Below, piece by piece: positions 46,412 through 54,987 of a stretch of DNA of 64,000 nucleotides. The notes beneath the pieces are model-generated. The model was not told the DNA's origin. It saw nothing but the letters and a program-made list of their open reading frames with translations, and made no database searches. Where the stretch lies: positions 2,990,425 to 3,054,424 of the forward strand of contig LR732703.1 of the NCBI GenBank assembly GCA_902506565.1. The letters are read 5' to 3'. Both the position numbers and the translations under genes were made by a program. The stretch is from Burkholderiales bacterium 8X (lineage in GTDB: Bacteria; Pseudomonadota; Gammaproteobacteria; Burkholderiales; Burkholderiaceae_C). How positions within the stretch are numbered: position 1 is the stretch's first letter; the number at the start of each line of letters is the position of its first letter.

Positions 46412-46716
46412 CCACGCGTGTCGCCACCGACGCGCGAACCATGCGCGCACCCGGGGACAGTCCGGTCGAGCCGTGGGCCGCGAAGCCGGCCGGCGCGCGC
46501 TGAACCGTCCAGCGGCACACCGCCGCCGAATCGGCAGGACCACCGGTCCCACGCATCCTGATGGATCGCCGCAGCAACGCGCTGCCAACTCGATAGAAGC
46601 TGCATCTGATCGTGCTGCATCTTGAGCGCTGCGTCGAACGCCTGCTCCTGCAGGTTGATCATCGAATCCAGGAAGCCAGCGCGCAGCGGCGAGATGTGCT
46701 CGGTGTACCTGTCCAT
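46279..46716 (-). CDS. Phasin-like small protein, C-terminal part uncertain
   Basis: The ATG at 46716 is well supported: AAGGAGT lies six bases upstream, and an FNR box is centred 62 bp upstream. The first 60 or so residues (SPLRAGFLDSMINLQEQAFD and AALKMQHDQMQLLSSWQRV) form an amphipathic helix like phasin-type granule or stress proteins. The rest is Arg/Ser/Gly-rich and runs for 133 bp antisense to the BON gene, so it looks unlike a normal gene end. A frameshift or a short true protein ending near residue 70 is possible. Function is unproven. Confidence 0.5.
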   Translation of the reverse strand: MDRYTEHISPLRAGFLDSMINLQEQAFDAALKMQHDQMQLLSSWQRVAAAIHQDAWDRWSCRFGGGVPLDGSARAGRLRGPRLDRTVPGCAHGSRVGGDTRGHAVTRRSLTTLCTPGADQAAPCAADRSAHEWTSPRSVTTDPST

Positions 46717-46771
46717 CGGTGTACTCCTTCATGATTGGCGCCGAGCATCGCGCAGGCCGCCCCTGACTTGC

Positions 46772-46785
46772 TTGAGCAGGATCAA
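46772..46785. promoter_or_regulatory. FNR/ANR-type box upstream of the phasin-like gene
   Basis: TTGAGCAGGATCAA has the FNR form TTGAN-N4-ATCAA. Its centre is 62 bp from the ATG of the leftward gene, a good distance for a class II promoter with a short leader. Confidence 0.75.
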
Positions 46786-46945
46786 ATGAATAGGGAAACC
46801 AAGAGACAGAGACCGATTGCGCATCCTTCGTCAGTGTTCGCAACCAGCCGGCCACGCTGGATCAAGGCTGCCGTGGGGCCAATTCGGAACGCCTGAGTGA
46901 TCGTTTGCCGCAGGCTCGCCCCTGCACCGACTTTCGAGCCTGCAC

Positions 46946-49582
46946 CTAGGTTGCGGCCGCCACGGCCGCGGGCGCACGGCGGGCCGTCCTCCGGCGCAGC
47001 CACTTCTCCGCTTCGACCACCGCGGCCACCAACGGTGCGCTCGCCAGGCAGATCGCCAGATCGAAAACACCGAGTGACTCCGTGCCGAACACCTGCTGCA
47101 GCGGCGGCAGGTAGACCAAGGCCAACTGCAGCGCGAAGGTCGAGAGCACGGCGCCGATCATCGGCAGGTTGCTGCGCAGGCCCAGAGTGAAAAGCGATTC
47201 ACGCTCGGAGCGCACCGCCAGCACGTAGCCCATCTGCGCCAGCGTGAGCGTCGTGAACACCATGGTCTGCCAGGGCCTGCCGTTCGCCAGCGCCCAGGTT
47301 TGCACGGCCAGGCACAGCCCGGCGATCAACAGGCCGACCCAAAGCGCGTGCTGCCACAGCCCGCCGGCCAGCAGGCTTTCGGCAGGCGGCCGCGGCGGTT
47401 GGCGCATCACGCCCGGTTCGGCCGGCTCGACGGCCAGCGCCAGGCCCGGCAGGCCGTCGGTCACCAGGTTGATCCACAGGATATGCAGCGGCAGCAACGG
47501 CATCGGCAGGCCCAGCAACGGCGCCAGCAGCAAGGTCAAGATCTCGGCCAAGTTGCCGGTGATGGCGTAGCGCACGAACTTGCGCACGTTGTCGTAGATG
47601 CGCCGGCCTTCTCGCACCGCCGCCACGATGCTGGCGAAGTTGTCGTCCAGCAGCACCAGGCTGGCGGCCTCGCGCGCCACGTCGGTGCCGCCGCGACCCA
47701 TCGCGACGCCGACATCGGCCTGCTTGAGCGCAGGGGCGTCGTTCACGCCGTCGCCAGTCATCGCAACGAACCGGCCTTGCGCCTGCAGCGCCCGCACGAT
47801 CCGGATCTTTTGTGCAGGATCGACCCGGGCATAGACCGCGACGTGGGCAACCTGCTGCGCAAGGGCTGCGTCGTCGAGGGCCGCGAGCTGGGCGCCGGTC
47901 ATCACGGTCGCGTCCGCACGGGCGATGCCCAGCTCGCGCGCGATCGCCAGCGCAGTCGCGGGATGGTCTCCGGTGATCATCACCGGCACGATGCCGGCGC
48001 CACGGCAATCGGCGACGGCAGCCTTGGCCTCCGGCCGCACCGGATCCGCCAGCCCGACGAGGCCCAGCAGCAACAGGCCCGATTCGACCTCCAGTGCCGT
48101 TCGATCCGCTGCATCCTCGGTCGAGACGGCACGAGCCAGCGCCAGCACGCGCAAGCCGCGCGCGGCCATCGCCGAGGCGGCCTGCAACGCGGCAGCGGCA
48201 TCCAGCGGGCGCTCCTCGCCGTCGGCGGTCGCCACGTGCGTGCAGCACGCCAGCAGCGACTCGGGCGCGCCCTTGCAGTACACCGCCCAGCCATCGCCTT
48301 CGCGATGCAGGGTGCTCATCCGCTTGCGTTCGGAATCGAACGGCCATTCGTGCAGGCGCGGCTGCGCTTCACGCGCCATGACAGCGTCCAGGCCGGTGGC
48401 CTCGGCTGCCTCGACCAGTGCGATCTCGGTCGGATCGCCAGCCCAGGCATCTTCGGCATCGAGCCGCGCATCATTGCAAAGCAACGCCGCGGTCCACAAC
48501 GCATCGGCCGGCCCGCCGCCGGGGCAGTCGACGTCTTGAACCCGCATGTGGTTCTGCGTCAGCGTGCCGGTCTTGTCGGAACAGATCACGCTGACCGAGC
48601 CGAGCGTCTCGACGGAAGGCAGGCGCCGCACCAGCGCGTTCACCGACACCATGCGGCGCGCGCCCAGCGCCAGCAGCACGGTAACGACTGCCGGCATCGC
48701 CTCGGGAATGGCCGCGACCGCCAGGCTCACGGCGGTGAGCGCCATCAGCAGCACCGGTTCGCCGCGCGCCACGCCAATGCCGAACAAAACGGCGCAGATG
48801 CACAACACCACGATCGACAGGCGCTTGCCGAAGGCCGTGAGGCGCTGTTGCAGCGGCGTGCTGCGCTCGCCTGTTTCGCGCAGCAGGTCTGCAATGCGGC
48901 CCAGCTCGGTGTGCGCACCGATCGCCACCACCAGGCCCTCGGCACGGCCGTGAGCCACCATCGTTCCCTTGAAAGCCATGTTGAGCCGGTCGCCCAGCGC
49001 GTGGTCACCCGGCGACAGAGCGGCGATGTGCTTTTCGGTGGCAACCGATTCGCCGGTCAGCGACGACTCGTCCACCCGCAGCTGCGCAGCTCGGTGCAGC
49101 CGCAGGTCGGCCGGCACCAGGTTGCCCGCCTCCAGCAGCACGACGTCGCCCGGCACCAGCCGTGCGGCGTCGAGCACCATCGCGCTGCCGTCGCGGCGCA
49201 CCATGGCATGCGGGCTCGCCAGGCGCTCCAGGGCACCGAGCGCCCGTTCGGCGCGCCATTCCTGCGTCAGGCCGATGGCGGCATTCAGCAGCAGGATCAC
49301 CACGATCGCGACGGTGTCGGCCAGGTCGCCGATGAAGCCAGACAGCAAAGCGGCGGCCATCAGCACCAGCACCATGAAGTCGCGAAACTGGTCGGCTACG
49401 CGGCGCGGCCAGCTGCGGGGCGGCGCCTGCGGCAGCCGGTTTTCGCCATGCACGGCTTGCCGCTGCCTCGCCTGCGTCGTCGTGAGGCCGCTGTGCGGCT
49501 CGACTTCGAGTCGGGCGGCCAGAGCGGCAGCCGTGTGCAAGTGGGCGTCGCCAGCCGCGGGGTGAGCCACCGGAGAAATCAT
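46946..49582 (-). CDS. P2-type cation-transporting ATPase (calcium/PMR1-like)
   Basis: The 878-residue P-type ATPase pumps cations across the inner membrane. It has an N-terminal cytoplasmic region, the actuator TGES loop in DESSLTGESVATEKH, the helix-four PEAMPAVV segment, and the phosphorylated Asp336 in CSDKTGTLTQNH. The MTGDGVNDAPALKQADVGVA hinge follows, then the C-terminal helices with ILWINLVTDGLPGLALA. These are P2A-type calcium pump features. The ATG at 49582 has GGAGGT before it. An FNR box lies 75 bp upstream, and calcium specificity is inferred from family only. Confidence 0.92.
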   Translation of the reverse strand: MISPVAHPAAGDAHLHTAAALAARLEVEPHSGLTTTQARQRQAVHGENRLPQAPPRSWPRRVADQFRDFMVLVLMAAALLSGFIGDLADTVAIVVILLLNAAIGLTQEWRAERALGALERLASPHAMVRRDGSAMVLDAARLVPGDVVLLEAGNLVPADLRLHRAAQLRVDESSLTGESVATEKHIAALSPGDHALGDRLNMAFKGTMVAHGRAEGLVVAIGAHTELGRIADLLRETGERSTPLQQRLTAFGKRLSIVVLCICAVLFGIGVARGEPVLLMALTAVSLAVAAIPEAMPAVVTVLLALGARRMVSVNALVRRLPSVETLGSVSVICSDKTGTLTQNHMRVQDVDCPGGGPADALWTAALLCNDARLDAEDAWAGDPTEIALVEAAEATGLDAVMAREAQPRLHEWPFDSERKRMSTLHREGDGWAVYCKGAPESLLACCTHVATADGEERPLDAAAALQAASAMAARGLRVLALARAVSTEDAADRTALEVESGLLLLGLVGLADPVRPEAKAAVADCRGAGIVPVMITGDHPATALAIARELGIARADATVMTGAQLAALDDAALAQQVAHVAVYARVDPAQKIRIVRALQAQGRFVAMTGDGVNDAPALKQADVGVAMGRGGTDVAREAASLVLLDDNFASIVAAVREGRRIYDNVRKFVRYAITGNLAEILTLLLAPLLGLPMPLLPLHILWINLVTDGLPGLALAVEPAEPGVMRQPPRPPAESLLAGGLWQHALWVGLLIAGLCLAVQTWALANGRPWQTMVFTTLTLAQMGYVLAVRSERESLFTLGLRSNLPMIGAVLSTFALQLALVYLPPLQQVFGTESLGVFDLAICLASAPLVAAVVEAEKWLRRRTARRAPAAVAAAT

Positions 49583-49650
49583 CGTCACCTCCGAAGACCG
49601 CACAGACCGGGCGTGTGCGACCATTCTTCGGCCACTGCCCCTGCACCGAC

Positions 49651-49664
49651 TTGACGCCGATCAA
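49651..49664. promoter_or_regulatory. FNR/ANR-type box upstream of the cation ATPase
   Basis: TTGACGCCGATCAA differs from the FNR consensus at one position. Its centre is 75 bp from the ATPase start on the minus strand. It lies 69 bp before the next box, which serves the opposite gene. Confidence 0.8.
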
Positions 49665-49732
49665 GCGGCAAGCCGTGCCCTCCTTCGACCCATGTCAGGA
49701 CTCGGTGCCTGCGCTCGCACCAGCGCCGGCGC

Positions 49733-49746
49733 TTGATCTGGCGCAA
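49733..49746. promoter_or_regulatory. FNR/ANR-type box upstream of the GNAT gene
   Basis: TTGATCTGGCGCAA has a perfect left half and the CGCAA right half seen before the BON gene. Its centre is 87 bp from the GNAT start codon. Confidence 0.6.
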
Positions 49747-49826
49747 CCCACCGAGCCACGGGAACTCCTACGCTGGGACGCCTGGCAAACCGACCGGCTT
49801 GCTTTCTGCAACATCGAGAGAGGCTC

Positions 49827-50387
49827 ATGACAACGACAGACGATCCGAACGGCTGGCTGGAAGTCATCCGCGGTGGCGACCGCGTCTTCATTCGGCCTAT
49901 TCGTGCAAACGATGCCGAGATGGAACGTCGCTTCATCGAAGAGCTGTCTCCGGCCTCCCGACGCTTCCGCTTCCTCGAGACCATGCGCTCGCCCGGCGAC
50001 CAGCTGCTCCACCGGTTGACCACGATCGATCCGGCGACAGAGGTGGCGTTCGTTGCCGTACTGGATGACGAAGCACATGACCACGAGATCGGCGTGGGGC
50101 GTTTCAGCGTCGCCGCCGATGGACGCGATTGCGAGTTCGCCATCGTGGTCAGCGACGAGTGGCAGCGCAAGGGCTTGGCAAGCCATCTGATGCATCATCT
50201 GATCGATGCAGCTCGTGCGCGCGGAATCGGGCGGATGCATTCGAGCGATTCCGCCGACAACCACGCGATGCGAGCATTTGCGGCGCGTCTGCCATTCGAT
50301 CATTGCCCGGACCCGGAAGACGCCTCGCAAGTTCTGTACAGCCTCGATCTCACGCCACCGCCCATTCGTCACATCGGAAGGCCCTAG
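49827..50387 (+). CDS. GNAT-family N-acetyltransferase
   Basis: The 186-residue protein has the acetyl-CoA pattern in CEFAIVVSDEWQRKGLASHL (motif A with R/Q-x2-G-x-A) and SSDSADNHAMRAFAARL (motif B). The family acetylates lysines or small amines. The N-terminus RVFIRPIRANDAEMERRFIE and LSPASRRFRFLE resemble the C-terminal domain of the fused acetate-CoA ligase/GNAT enzyme encoded 2 kb downstream. It has GAGAGAGG before its ATG and an FNR box 87 bp upstream. The substrate is unknown. Confidence 0.88.
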   Translation: MTTTDDPNGWLEVIRGGDRVFIRPIRANDAEMERRFIEELSPASRRFRFLETMRSPGDQLLHRLTTIDPATEVAFVAVLDDEAHDHEIGVGRFSVAADGRDCEFAIVVSDEWQRKGLASHLMHHLIDAARARGIGRMHSSDSADNHAMRAFAARLPFDHCPDPEDASQVLYSLDLTPPPIRHIGRP

Positions 50388-50443
50388 CAGGTCTCGTCGA
50401 GTCGGCTCGCCATGGCGCGTCGACCGGACGTACCATCGCGGTC

Positions 50444-51238
50444 GTGACCAGCGCCCTCGTTCCGCCCGCTTCCCCCACCCACCTCGCCGTGCTGGACGAC
50501 GAGGCGGACATCACCACCCTGCTCGGCACCTATCTCGGCAGCCGAGGCTTTCGGGTGAGCCAGACGCATTCGGGTCGCGAACTCATGGACCTGATGGCCG
50601 CCGATCCACCTGCGCTGGTACTGCTCGACCTGGGATTGCCCGGCGAGGACGGCTTCGCGATCGCACGGCAGCTTCGCGAGCACTGGCGATGCGGGCTGGT
50701 GATCGTCACCGGCCGGGGCGACGCGGTCGACAAGGTGGTCGGCCTGGAGGTCGGCGCCGACGACTACGTGACCAAGCCTTTCGACCTGCGCGAGTTGCTG
50801 GCGCGGGTCAAGGCAGTGCTGAGGCGCATCTTGCCGGCTCCGCCGGAGCCGACCGCCGCAACCGCGTTGCCCCCTGCGTCGACCGCCGCGAGCGCGCAGG
50901 AGAGAGCGCCCGACACCCGGCCTTGCCTCCGCTTCGCCCACTGGCGGCTCGAACCCGATGCGCGCCGGCTGACCTCGCCGACCGGAGCCGACGTGTCGCT
51001 CACCACCGGCGAGTTCGACCTGCTGCTGGTGATGGCGCAGAACGGCGGCCGGGTCCTGTCGCGCGACTTCCTGCTGGAGCGCACGCGCGGCCGCGATGCC
51101 GCACCTTTCGACCGGACGATCGACGTGCAGGTCGGAAGGCTGCGCAAGAAGCTCGAAGCCGACATCGACAACCCGCAGATCATCAAGTCCGTGCGCGGCG
51201 TCGGATACGTGCTGGCGCCGAAGGTGGACGGCGGCTGA
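50444..51238 (+). CDS. OmpR-type response regulator
   Basis: The 264-residue protein has a receiver domain (about 12-130) with the acidic pair DDEAD, phosphorylated Asp62 in LLDLGLPGEDG and the Lys in YVTKPFDLRELLAR. An Ala/Pro linker follows (about 135-165), then a winged-helix DNA-binding domain (about 165-260) with TIDVQVGRLRKKLE and IKSVRGVGYVLAPK. No kinase gene is adjacent; the nearest is the hybrid kinase at 55.8 kb. GTG 50444 is used. It lies 57 bp after the GNAT gene and may be co-transcribed. Confidence 0.93.
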   Translation: MTSALVPPASPTHLAVLDDEADITTLLGTYLGSRGFRVSQTHSGRELMDLMAADPPALVLLDLGLPGEDGFAIARQLREHWRCGLVIVTGRGDAVDKVVGLEVGADDYVTKPFDLRELLARVKAVLRRILPAPPEPTAATALPPASTAASAQERAPDTRPCLRFAHWRLEPDARRLTSPTGADVSLTTGEFDLLLVMAQNGGRVLSRDFLLERTRGRDAAPFDRTIDVQVGRLRKKLEADIDNPQIIKSVRGVGYVLAPKVDGG

Positions 51239-51266
51239 GCGACCGGCGCGGCGGGCCACTCGAACC

Positions 51267-51280
51267 TTGACGCGGATCAA
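51267..51280. promoter_or_regulatory. FNR/ANR-type box upstream of the carbamoyltransferase-like gene
   Basis: TTGACGCGGATCAA matches FNR with one mismatch. Its centre is only 42.5 bp from the GTG at 51316. A class II promoter would then start transcription almost at the start codon, hinting at a leaderless message or a later start. Confidence 0.8.
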
Positions 51281-51315
51281 GTCCGCATAGCCCGCCCGCC
51301 GTAACTTCGGGGGCC

Positions 51316-52089
51316 GTGACCACCAGACCCGCATTTCTCGACCTGCGACGCGAGCCGCATGCGCCCGGCCATGCAGACGGCGTGCTCGAGCTTTTTACCG
51401 CCGCCCGACGACTCAGGTCGGCCATGCGCGACGGCTTCGCCGGACGAGCGCTCCAAGGCAAGAACATCGCCGTGCTGCGCCAGCCCTCGCAGCTGCCTGT
51501 CCATCTCGGGCAGCTGCGCCAGGCGGCACAGTCGCTGGGCGCGCGGGTCGCCGACGTGGCTTTCGAACCGCTCGGCCTGCCGAGCGAGGGCCGCAAGGCC
51601 GACGGCGAGTTCGACAAGGGAGTCGACGCGCGTCGGCTGGGCCGCATGCTCGGCAAGTTCTACGATGCGGTCGACTGCGAGGTGCTGGCGCCCGAGGTGG
51701 TCGACGCGATCGAGCGGGAAGCCAACATCATGGTTTTCGATGGCCTCTGCCGCCCGGACCATGCCGCACGGGCCATGGCCGACCTGCTCTCCATCTGGCA
51801 GGACCGGGACAACGTGCGGCCGCTGCGCTGCATTGCCTTCTTCGGCGCGGCGGATCGCGCGCCGCGCCCCGCGTTCCTGGATGCCGCGCGTCGGCTCGGC
51901 TTCGAGATCCGACTCGCGAGCGCCGAGGCCGTGAAGGCTGCCAGTCCCGACGAGGTGTTGATCGACACCGGCACGAGCGCCGACTGGGATATTCGCATCG
52001 GCGGCAATCCGGTGGACCCGGCCCGGCGTTCGGAGAACCACCAACTGGTCATCCAGGCGATGCTGCTGGCCGGCATGACGGGCCACTAG
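51316..52089 (+). CDS. Degenerate carbamoyltransferase-like protein (ornithine carbamoyltransferase fold)
   Basis: The 257-residue protein looks like an ornithine/aspartate carbamoyltransferase: ALQGKNIAVL near the start, FDGLCRPDHAARAMADLLSI where the substrate loop is expected, and FFGAADRAPRPAFLDAARRL after it. The key motifs are missing. STRTR is replaced by QPSQLPVHL, HPxQ reads RPDH, and the HCLP loop is absent. It is also about 70 residues short of the usual enzyme. It is therefore unlikely to make citrulline and may be a regulator. An FNR box lies 42 bp upstream of its GTG. Confidence 0.6.
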   Translation: MTTRPAFLDLRREPHAPGHADGVLELFTAARRLRSAMRDGFAGRALQGKNIAVLRQPSQLPVHLGQLRQAAQSLGARVADVAFEPLGLPSEGRKADGEFDKGVDARRLGRMLGKFYDAVDCEVLAPEVVDAIEREANIMVFDGLCRPDHAARAMADLLSIWQDRDNVRPLRCIAFFGAADRAPRPAFLDAARRLGFEIRLASAEAVKAASPDEVLIDTGTSADWDIRIGGNPVDPARRSENHQLVIQAMLLAGMTGH

Positions 52090-52124
52090 CCGACGCGGGT
52101 CGGCACCGGGCGGCTTGCCGCCGC

Positions 52125-52138
52125 TTGACCTGCGTCAA
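52125..52138. promoter_or_regulatory. FNR/ANR-type box upstream of the acetate-CoA ligase/GNAT gene
   Basis: TTGACCTGCGTCAA is a symmetric FNR-type site (TTGAC-N4-GTCAA). Its centre is 57 bp from the GTG at 52189. A class II start would give a leader of about 16 bases. Confidence 0.78.
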
Positions 52139-52188
52139 ACCTGCCGCCCTGTTCGCCGGGGAAGATCGCGCCTTTGCAGGACGAACCC

Positions 52189-54870
52189 GTGAGCATCCGC
52201 CACCTCGAACGATTGCTCTCGCCCGCCTCGGTCGCCGTCTTCGGCGCTTCCGAGCGACCGGGCAGCGTCGGCGCCACGGTCTGGCGCAACTTGCTCGACG
52301 GCCGGTTCAGCGGACGGCTGGACGCCGTGAATCCGAAGCACGAGTGGCTGCTCGGCATGCGCTGCTACCCGGACGCGCGCCACCTGCCCGGCCCGCCCGA
52401 CCTGGCCGTTCTCTGCACGCCGCCGCGCACGATCCCAGGGGTGATCGCCGAACTGGCCGAACGCGGCACGCGCGCCGCGATCATCGTGACGGCGGGGCTC
52501 GACGCCGACCAGAAGCAGGCAGCGCTCGACGCCGCCCGGCCCACGCTCATGCGCCTGCTCGGGCCCAACTGCATCGGCGTTCTGAGCCCGCACCTGGGGC
52601 TGAACGCGAGCTTCGCCCACGTCGACGCGCTGCCGGGCCACCTGGCGTTCGTCTCGCAATCCGGCGCGCTGGTCACGGCCGTGCTCGACCGGGCGCGCAG
52701 CCGCGGCATCGGTCTCTCGCACATGGTGTCGCTGGGCGAACACTGCGACGTGGACTTCGGCGACCTGCTCGACTACCTTGCCAACGATCCGCGCACGCGG
52801 GCGATCCTGCTGTACGTCGAGTCGATCACCGCACCGCGCAAGTTCATGTCGGCGGCGCGTGCGGCGGCGCGCAACAAGCCGGTGATCGTGGTCAAGGCAG
52901 GCCGCGCCGGCAATGGCGTGCTTGCCGCCGCCTCGCACACCGGCGCGTTGGCCGGCTCCGACAGGGTCTATGACGCGGCCATCCGTCGCGCCGGGATGCT
53001 TCGGGTCGACACGCTGCAGCAGCTCTTCACCGCGGCCGAGACCTTGGCGCGCTTCGGCGGCAACCGGGACGAAGTACTCACGCTCATGACCAACGGTGGC
53101 GGTGCCGGGGTCATGGCAGCGGACGCGGCAGCGCGCGCCGGCGTCAAGCTGGCCGAGCTGGAACCATCCTTGATCGAGGAACTCGATGCCCTGCTGCCCT
53201 CGAACTGGTCGCGGGCCAACCCGATCGACATCGTCGGCGACGCACCGGTGGCCCGGTACACCGGCACGCTCGCGGCCTTGCTCGCGCGGCCGTCGACCGG
53301 CGCGATCCTGTTCATGCACGCACCGACCGCCATCGTGGCGAGCACCGACATCGCGCGCGCGTGCGTGCCGATGCTCGTCGACCCGACGAGCCGCGACGCA
53401 AGGAACCCGCGCGTCATGAGCGCATGGCTCGGCGATGCATCGGTCGCACAGGCACGCACGATCTTCGAAGGCGCGGGCATCGCCGACTACGAGACGCCCG
53501 AAGAAGCCGTCGATGCCTTCGCCATGCTCCAGACCTACCGCGCCAACCAGGCGCAGCTCACCGAAGTGCCCGGGTCCATCGGCGCCGTCGCGCCGGATCC
53601 GCAGGCCGCCCGCGCCGTTTTCGACCGGGTGCTGCGCGAGGGCCGCAGCTGGCTGGACGAAGCGGAAGTGCGCGAGGTGCTGTCGGCCTTCGGCGTGCCG
53701 GTGGCGCCCGGCGTTTCGACCGGTGCCAGCCCGAGTGCGGCGATCGAGGCGGCACGGCGCCTCGGCTACCCGGTGGTGCTCAAGATCCGTTCGCGCGACA
53801 TCAACCACAAGTCCGACGTGGGCGGTGTCGTGGTGGATATCGCCGACGACGCGGCGATGGAGCGCGCAGCAGCCAGGATGCTCGACAACGTTCGCACCGC
53901 GCGGCCCGGCGCGGTTCTCGATGGCTTCACGGTACAGAAGATGGTGCGCCGCCCCCATGCGCGCGAGGTCATCGTCGGCGCCAGCATCGATCCGGTCTTC
54001 GGGCCCGTGTTGCTTTTCGGCCAGGGCGGCACGGCCGTCGAGGTGGTCGCCGACACGGCCGTCGGGTTGCCGCCGCTCAACCGCCCGCTCGCTCGGGCGC
54101 TGGTGGCGCGCACGCGCATGGCCCGGCTGCTGGAAGCCTGGCGCGATCAGCCTGCAGCCGACGCGCTGGCGCTGCAGGACGCCCTGGTGGCGGTCTCGTG
54201 CATGCTGGCCGAGCTGCCGCACCTGGCCGAGTTGGACATCAATCCGCTGCTCGTCGACGAATGCGGCGTGCTTGCGCTGGATGCCCGCATCCGCGCTTCG
54301 CCGCAGCCGGTCGCCGGGGCCACGCGCTTCGCCATCCTGCCCTACCCCGCGGAATGGCAGCGCGAACTCGCCTGGCAGGATCGCTCGCTCGTCCTGCGAC
54401 CCGTTCGCCCCGAGGACGGCCCGCAGCACCGCCGCTTCGTCGAGTCGCTCGAAGCCGACGACGTGCGGCTGCGCTTCTTCCAGACCCGACGCGAACTGCC
54501 GCCGAGCGAGATGGCGCGCCTGACGCAGATCGACTACGACCGCGAAATGGCATTCATCGCCGAAGCGCCGGGCGCCGACGGCCAACCCGAGATGCTGGGC
54601 GTCGCGCGGTCGATCGCAGACCCGGACGGCATCGAGGCCGAGTTCGCCTTGCTGGTGCGCTCGGACCTCAAGGGCCAGGGCCTCGGCACCCTGCTCTTCA
54701 GGTTGATGATCGAGCATGCTAAGGCGCGCGGCTACCAACGACTCTGGGCGGTCACGATGCATGAGAACCAGCGCATGCTCCGCCTCGCGCACGCCATGGG
54801 CTGCACGGCCCGGATCGATCGCTCCGATCCGGCGCTGCGAACGTTGACGCTCGATCTGCAGCCCGCTTGA
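52189..54870 (+). CDS. ADP-forming acetate-CoA ligase fused to a GNAT acetyltransferase (Pat-like)
   Basis: The 893-residue protein has an NDP-forming acyl-CoA synthetase part. It contains the CoA-binding domain with SPASVAVFGASERPGSVG, the phospho-His250 in AASHTGALAG, and an ATP-grasp part with YPVVLKIRSRDINHKSDVGG. The C-terminal GNAT domain (about 735-893) has LLVRSDLKGQGLGTLLF. Similar fusions (Pat) acetylate lysines, including acetyl-CoA synthetase. Start at GTG 52189 is chosen over a TTG at 52174 because it gives the usual VSIRHLERLLSP. An FNR box is 57 bp upstream. Confidence 0.93.
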   Translation: MSIRHLERLLSPASVAVFGASERPGSVGATVWRNLLDGRFSGRLDAVNPKHEWLLGMRCYPDARHLPGPPDLAVLCTPPRTIPGVIAELAERGTRAAIIVTAGLDADQKQAALDAARPTLMRLLGPNCIGVLSPHLGLNASFAHVDALPGHLAFVSQSGALVTAVLDRARSRGIGLSHMVSLGEHCDVDFGDLLDYLANDPRTRAILLYVESITAPRKFMSAARAAARNKPVIVVKAGRAGNGVLAAASHTGALAGSDRVYDAAIRRAGMLRVDTLQQLFTAAETLARFGGNRDEVLTLMTNGGGAGVMAADAAARAGVKLAELEPSLIEELDALLPSNWSRANPIDIVGDAPVARYTGTLAALLARPSTGAILFMHAPTAIVASTDIARACVPMLVDPTSRDARNPRVMSAWLGDASVAQARTIFEGAGIADYETPEEAVDAFAMLQTYRANQAQLTEVPGSIGAVAPDPQAARAVFDRVLREGRSWLDEAEVREVLSAFGVPVAPGVSTGASPSAAIEAARRLGYPVVLKIRSRDINHKSDVGGVVVDIADDAAMERAAARMLDNVRTARPGAVLDGFTVQKMVRRPHAREVIVGASIDPVFGPVLLFGQGGTAVEVVADTAVGLPPLNRPLARALVARTRMARLLEAWRDQPAADALALQDALVAVSCMLAELPHLAELDINPLLVDECGVLALDARIRASPQPVAGATRFAILPYPAEWQRELAWQDRSLVLRPVRPEDGPQHRRFVESLEADDVRLRFFQTRRELPPSEMARLTQIDYDREMAFIAEAPGADGQPEMLGVARSIADPDGIEAEFALLVRSDLKGQGLGTLLFRLMIEHAKARGYQRLWAVTMHENQRMLRLAHAMGCTARIDRSDPALRTLTLDLQPA

Positions 54871-54880
54871 TTTCGCTCAA
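54867..54880. promoter_or_regulatory. FNR/ANR-type box upstream of fnr
   Basis: TTGATTTCGCTCAA has a perfect left half TTGAT and a right half CTCAA close to ATCAA. Its centre is 114 bp from the fnr start, so FNR may control its own gene. It overlaps the end of the preceding gene by four bases. Confidence 0.7.
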
Positions 54881-54987
54881 GGGAAGGACGATTCGGCCGC
54901 GCCAGAATCGGGCGCTCGGCCGCGCGGCGTGCCGGGTACACGCACTCGCAAGCGCCGACGTGCCCGAACAAGACCGAGGACTGCCCG

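Noticed and set aside
52135..54792. Long open frame on the minus strand opposite the acetate-CoA ligase gene
   Set aside because: This antisense frame has the same shadow composition and no motif. The plus-strand gene has clear domains and an FNR box.
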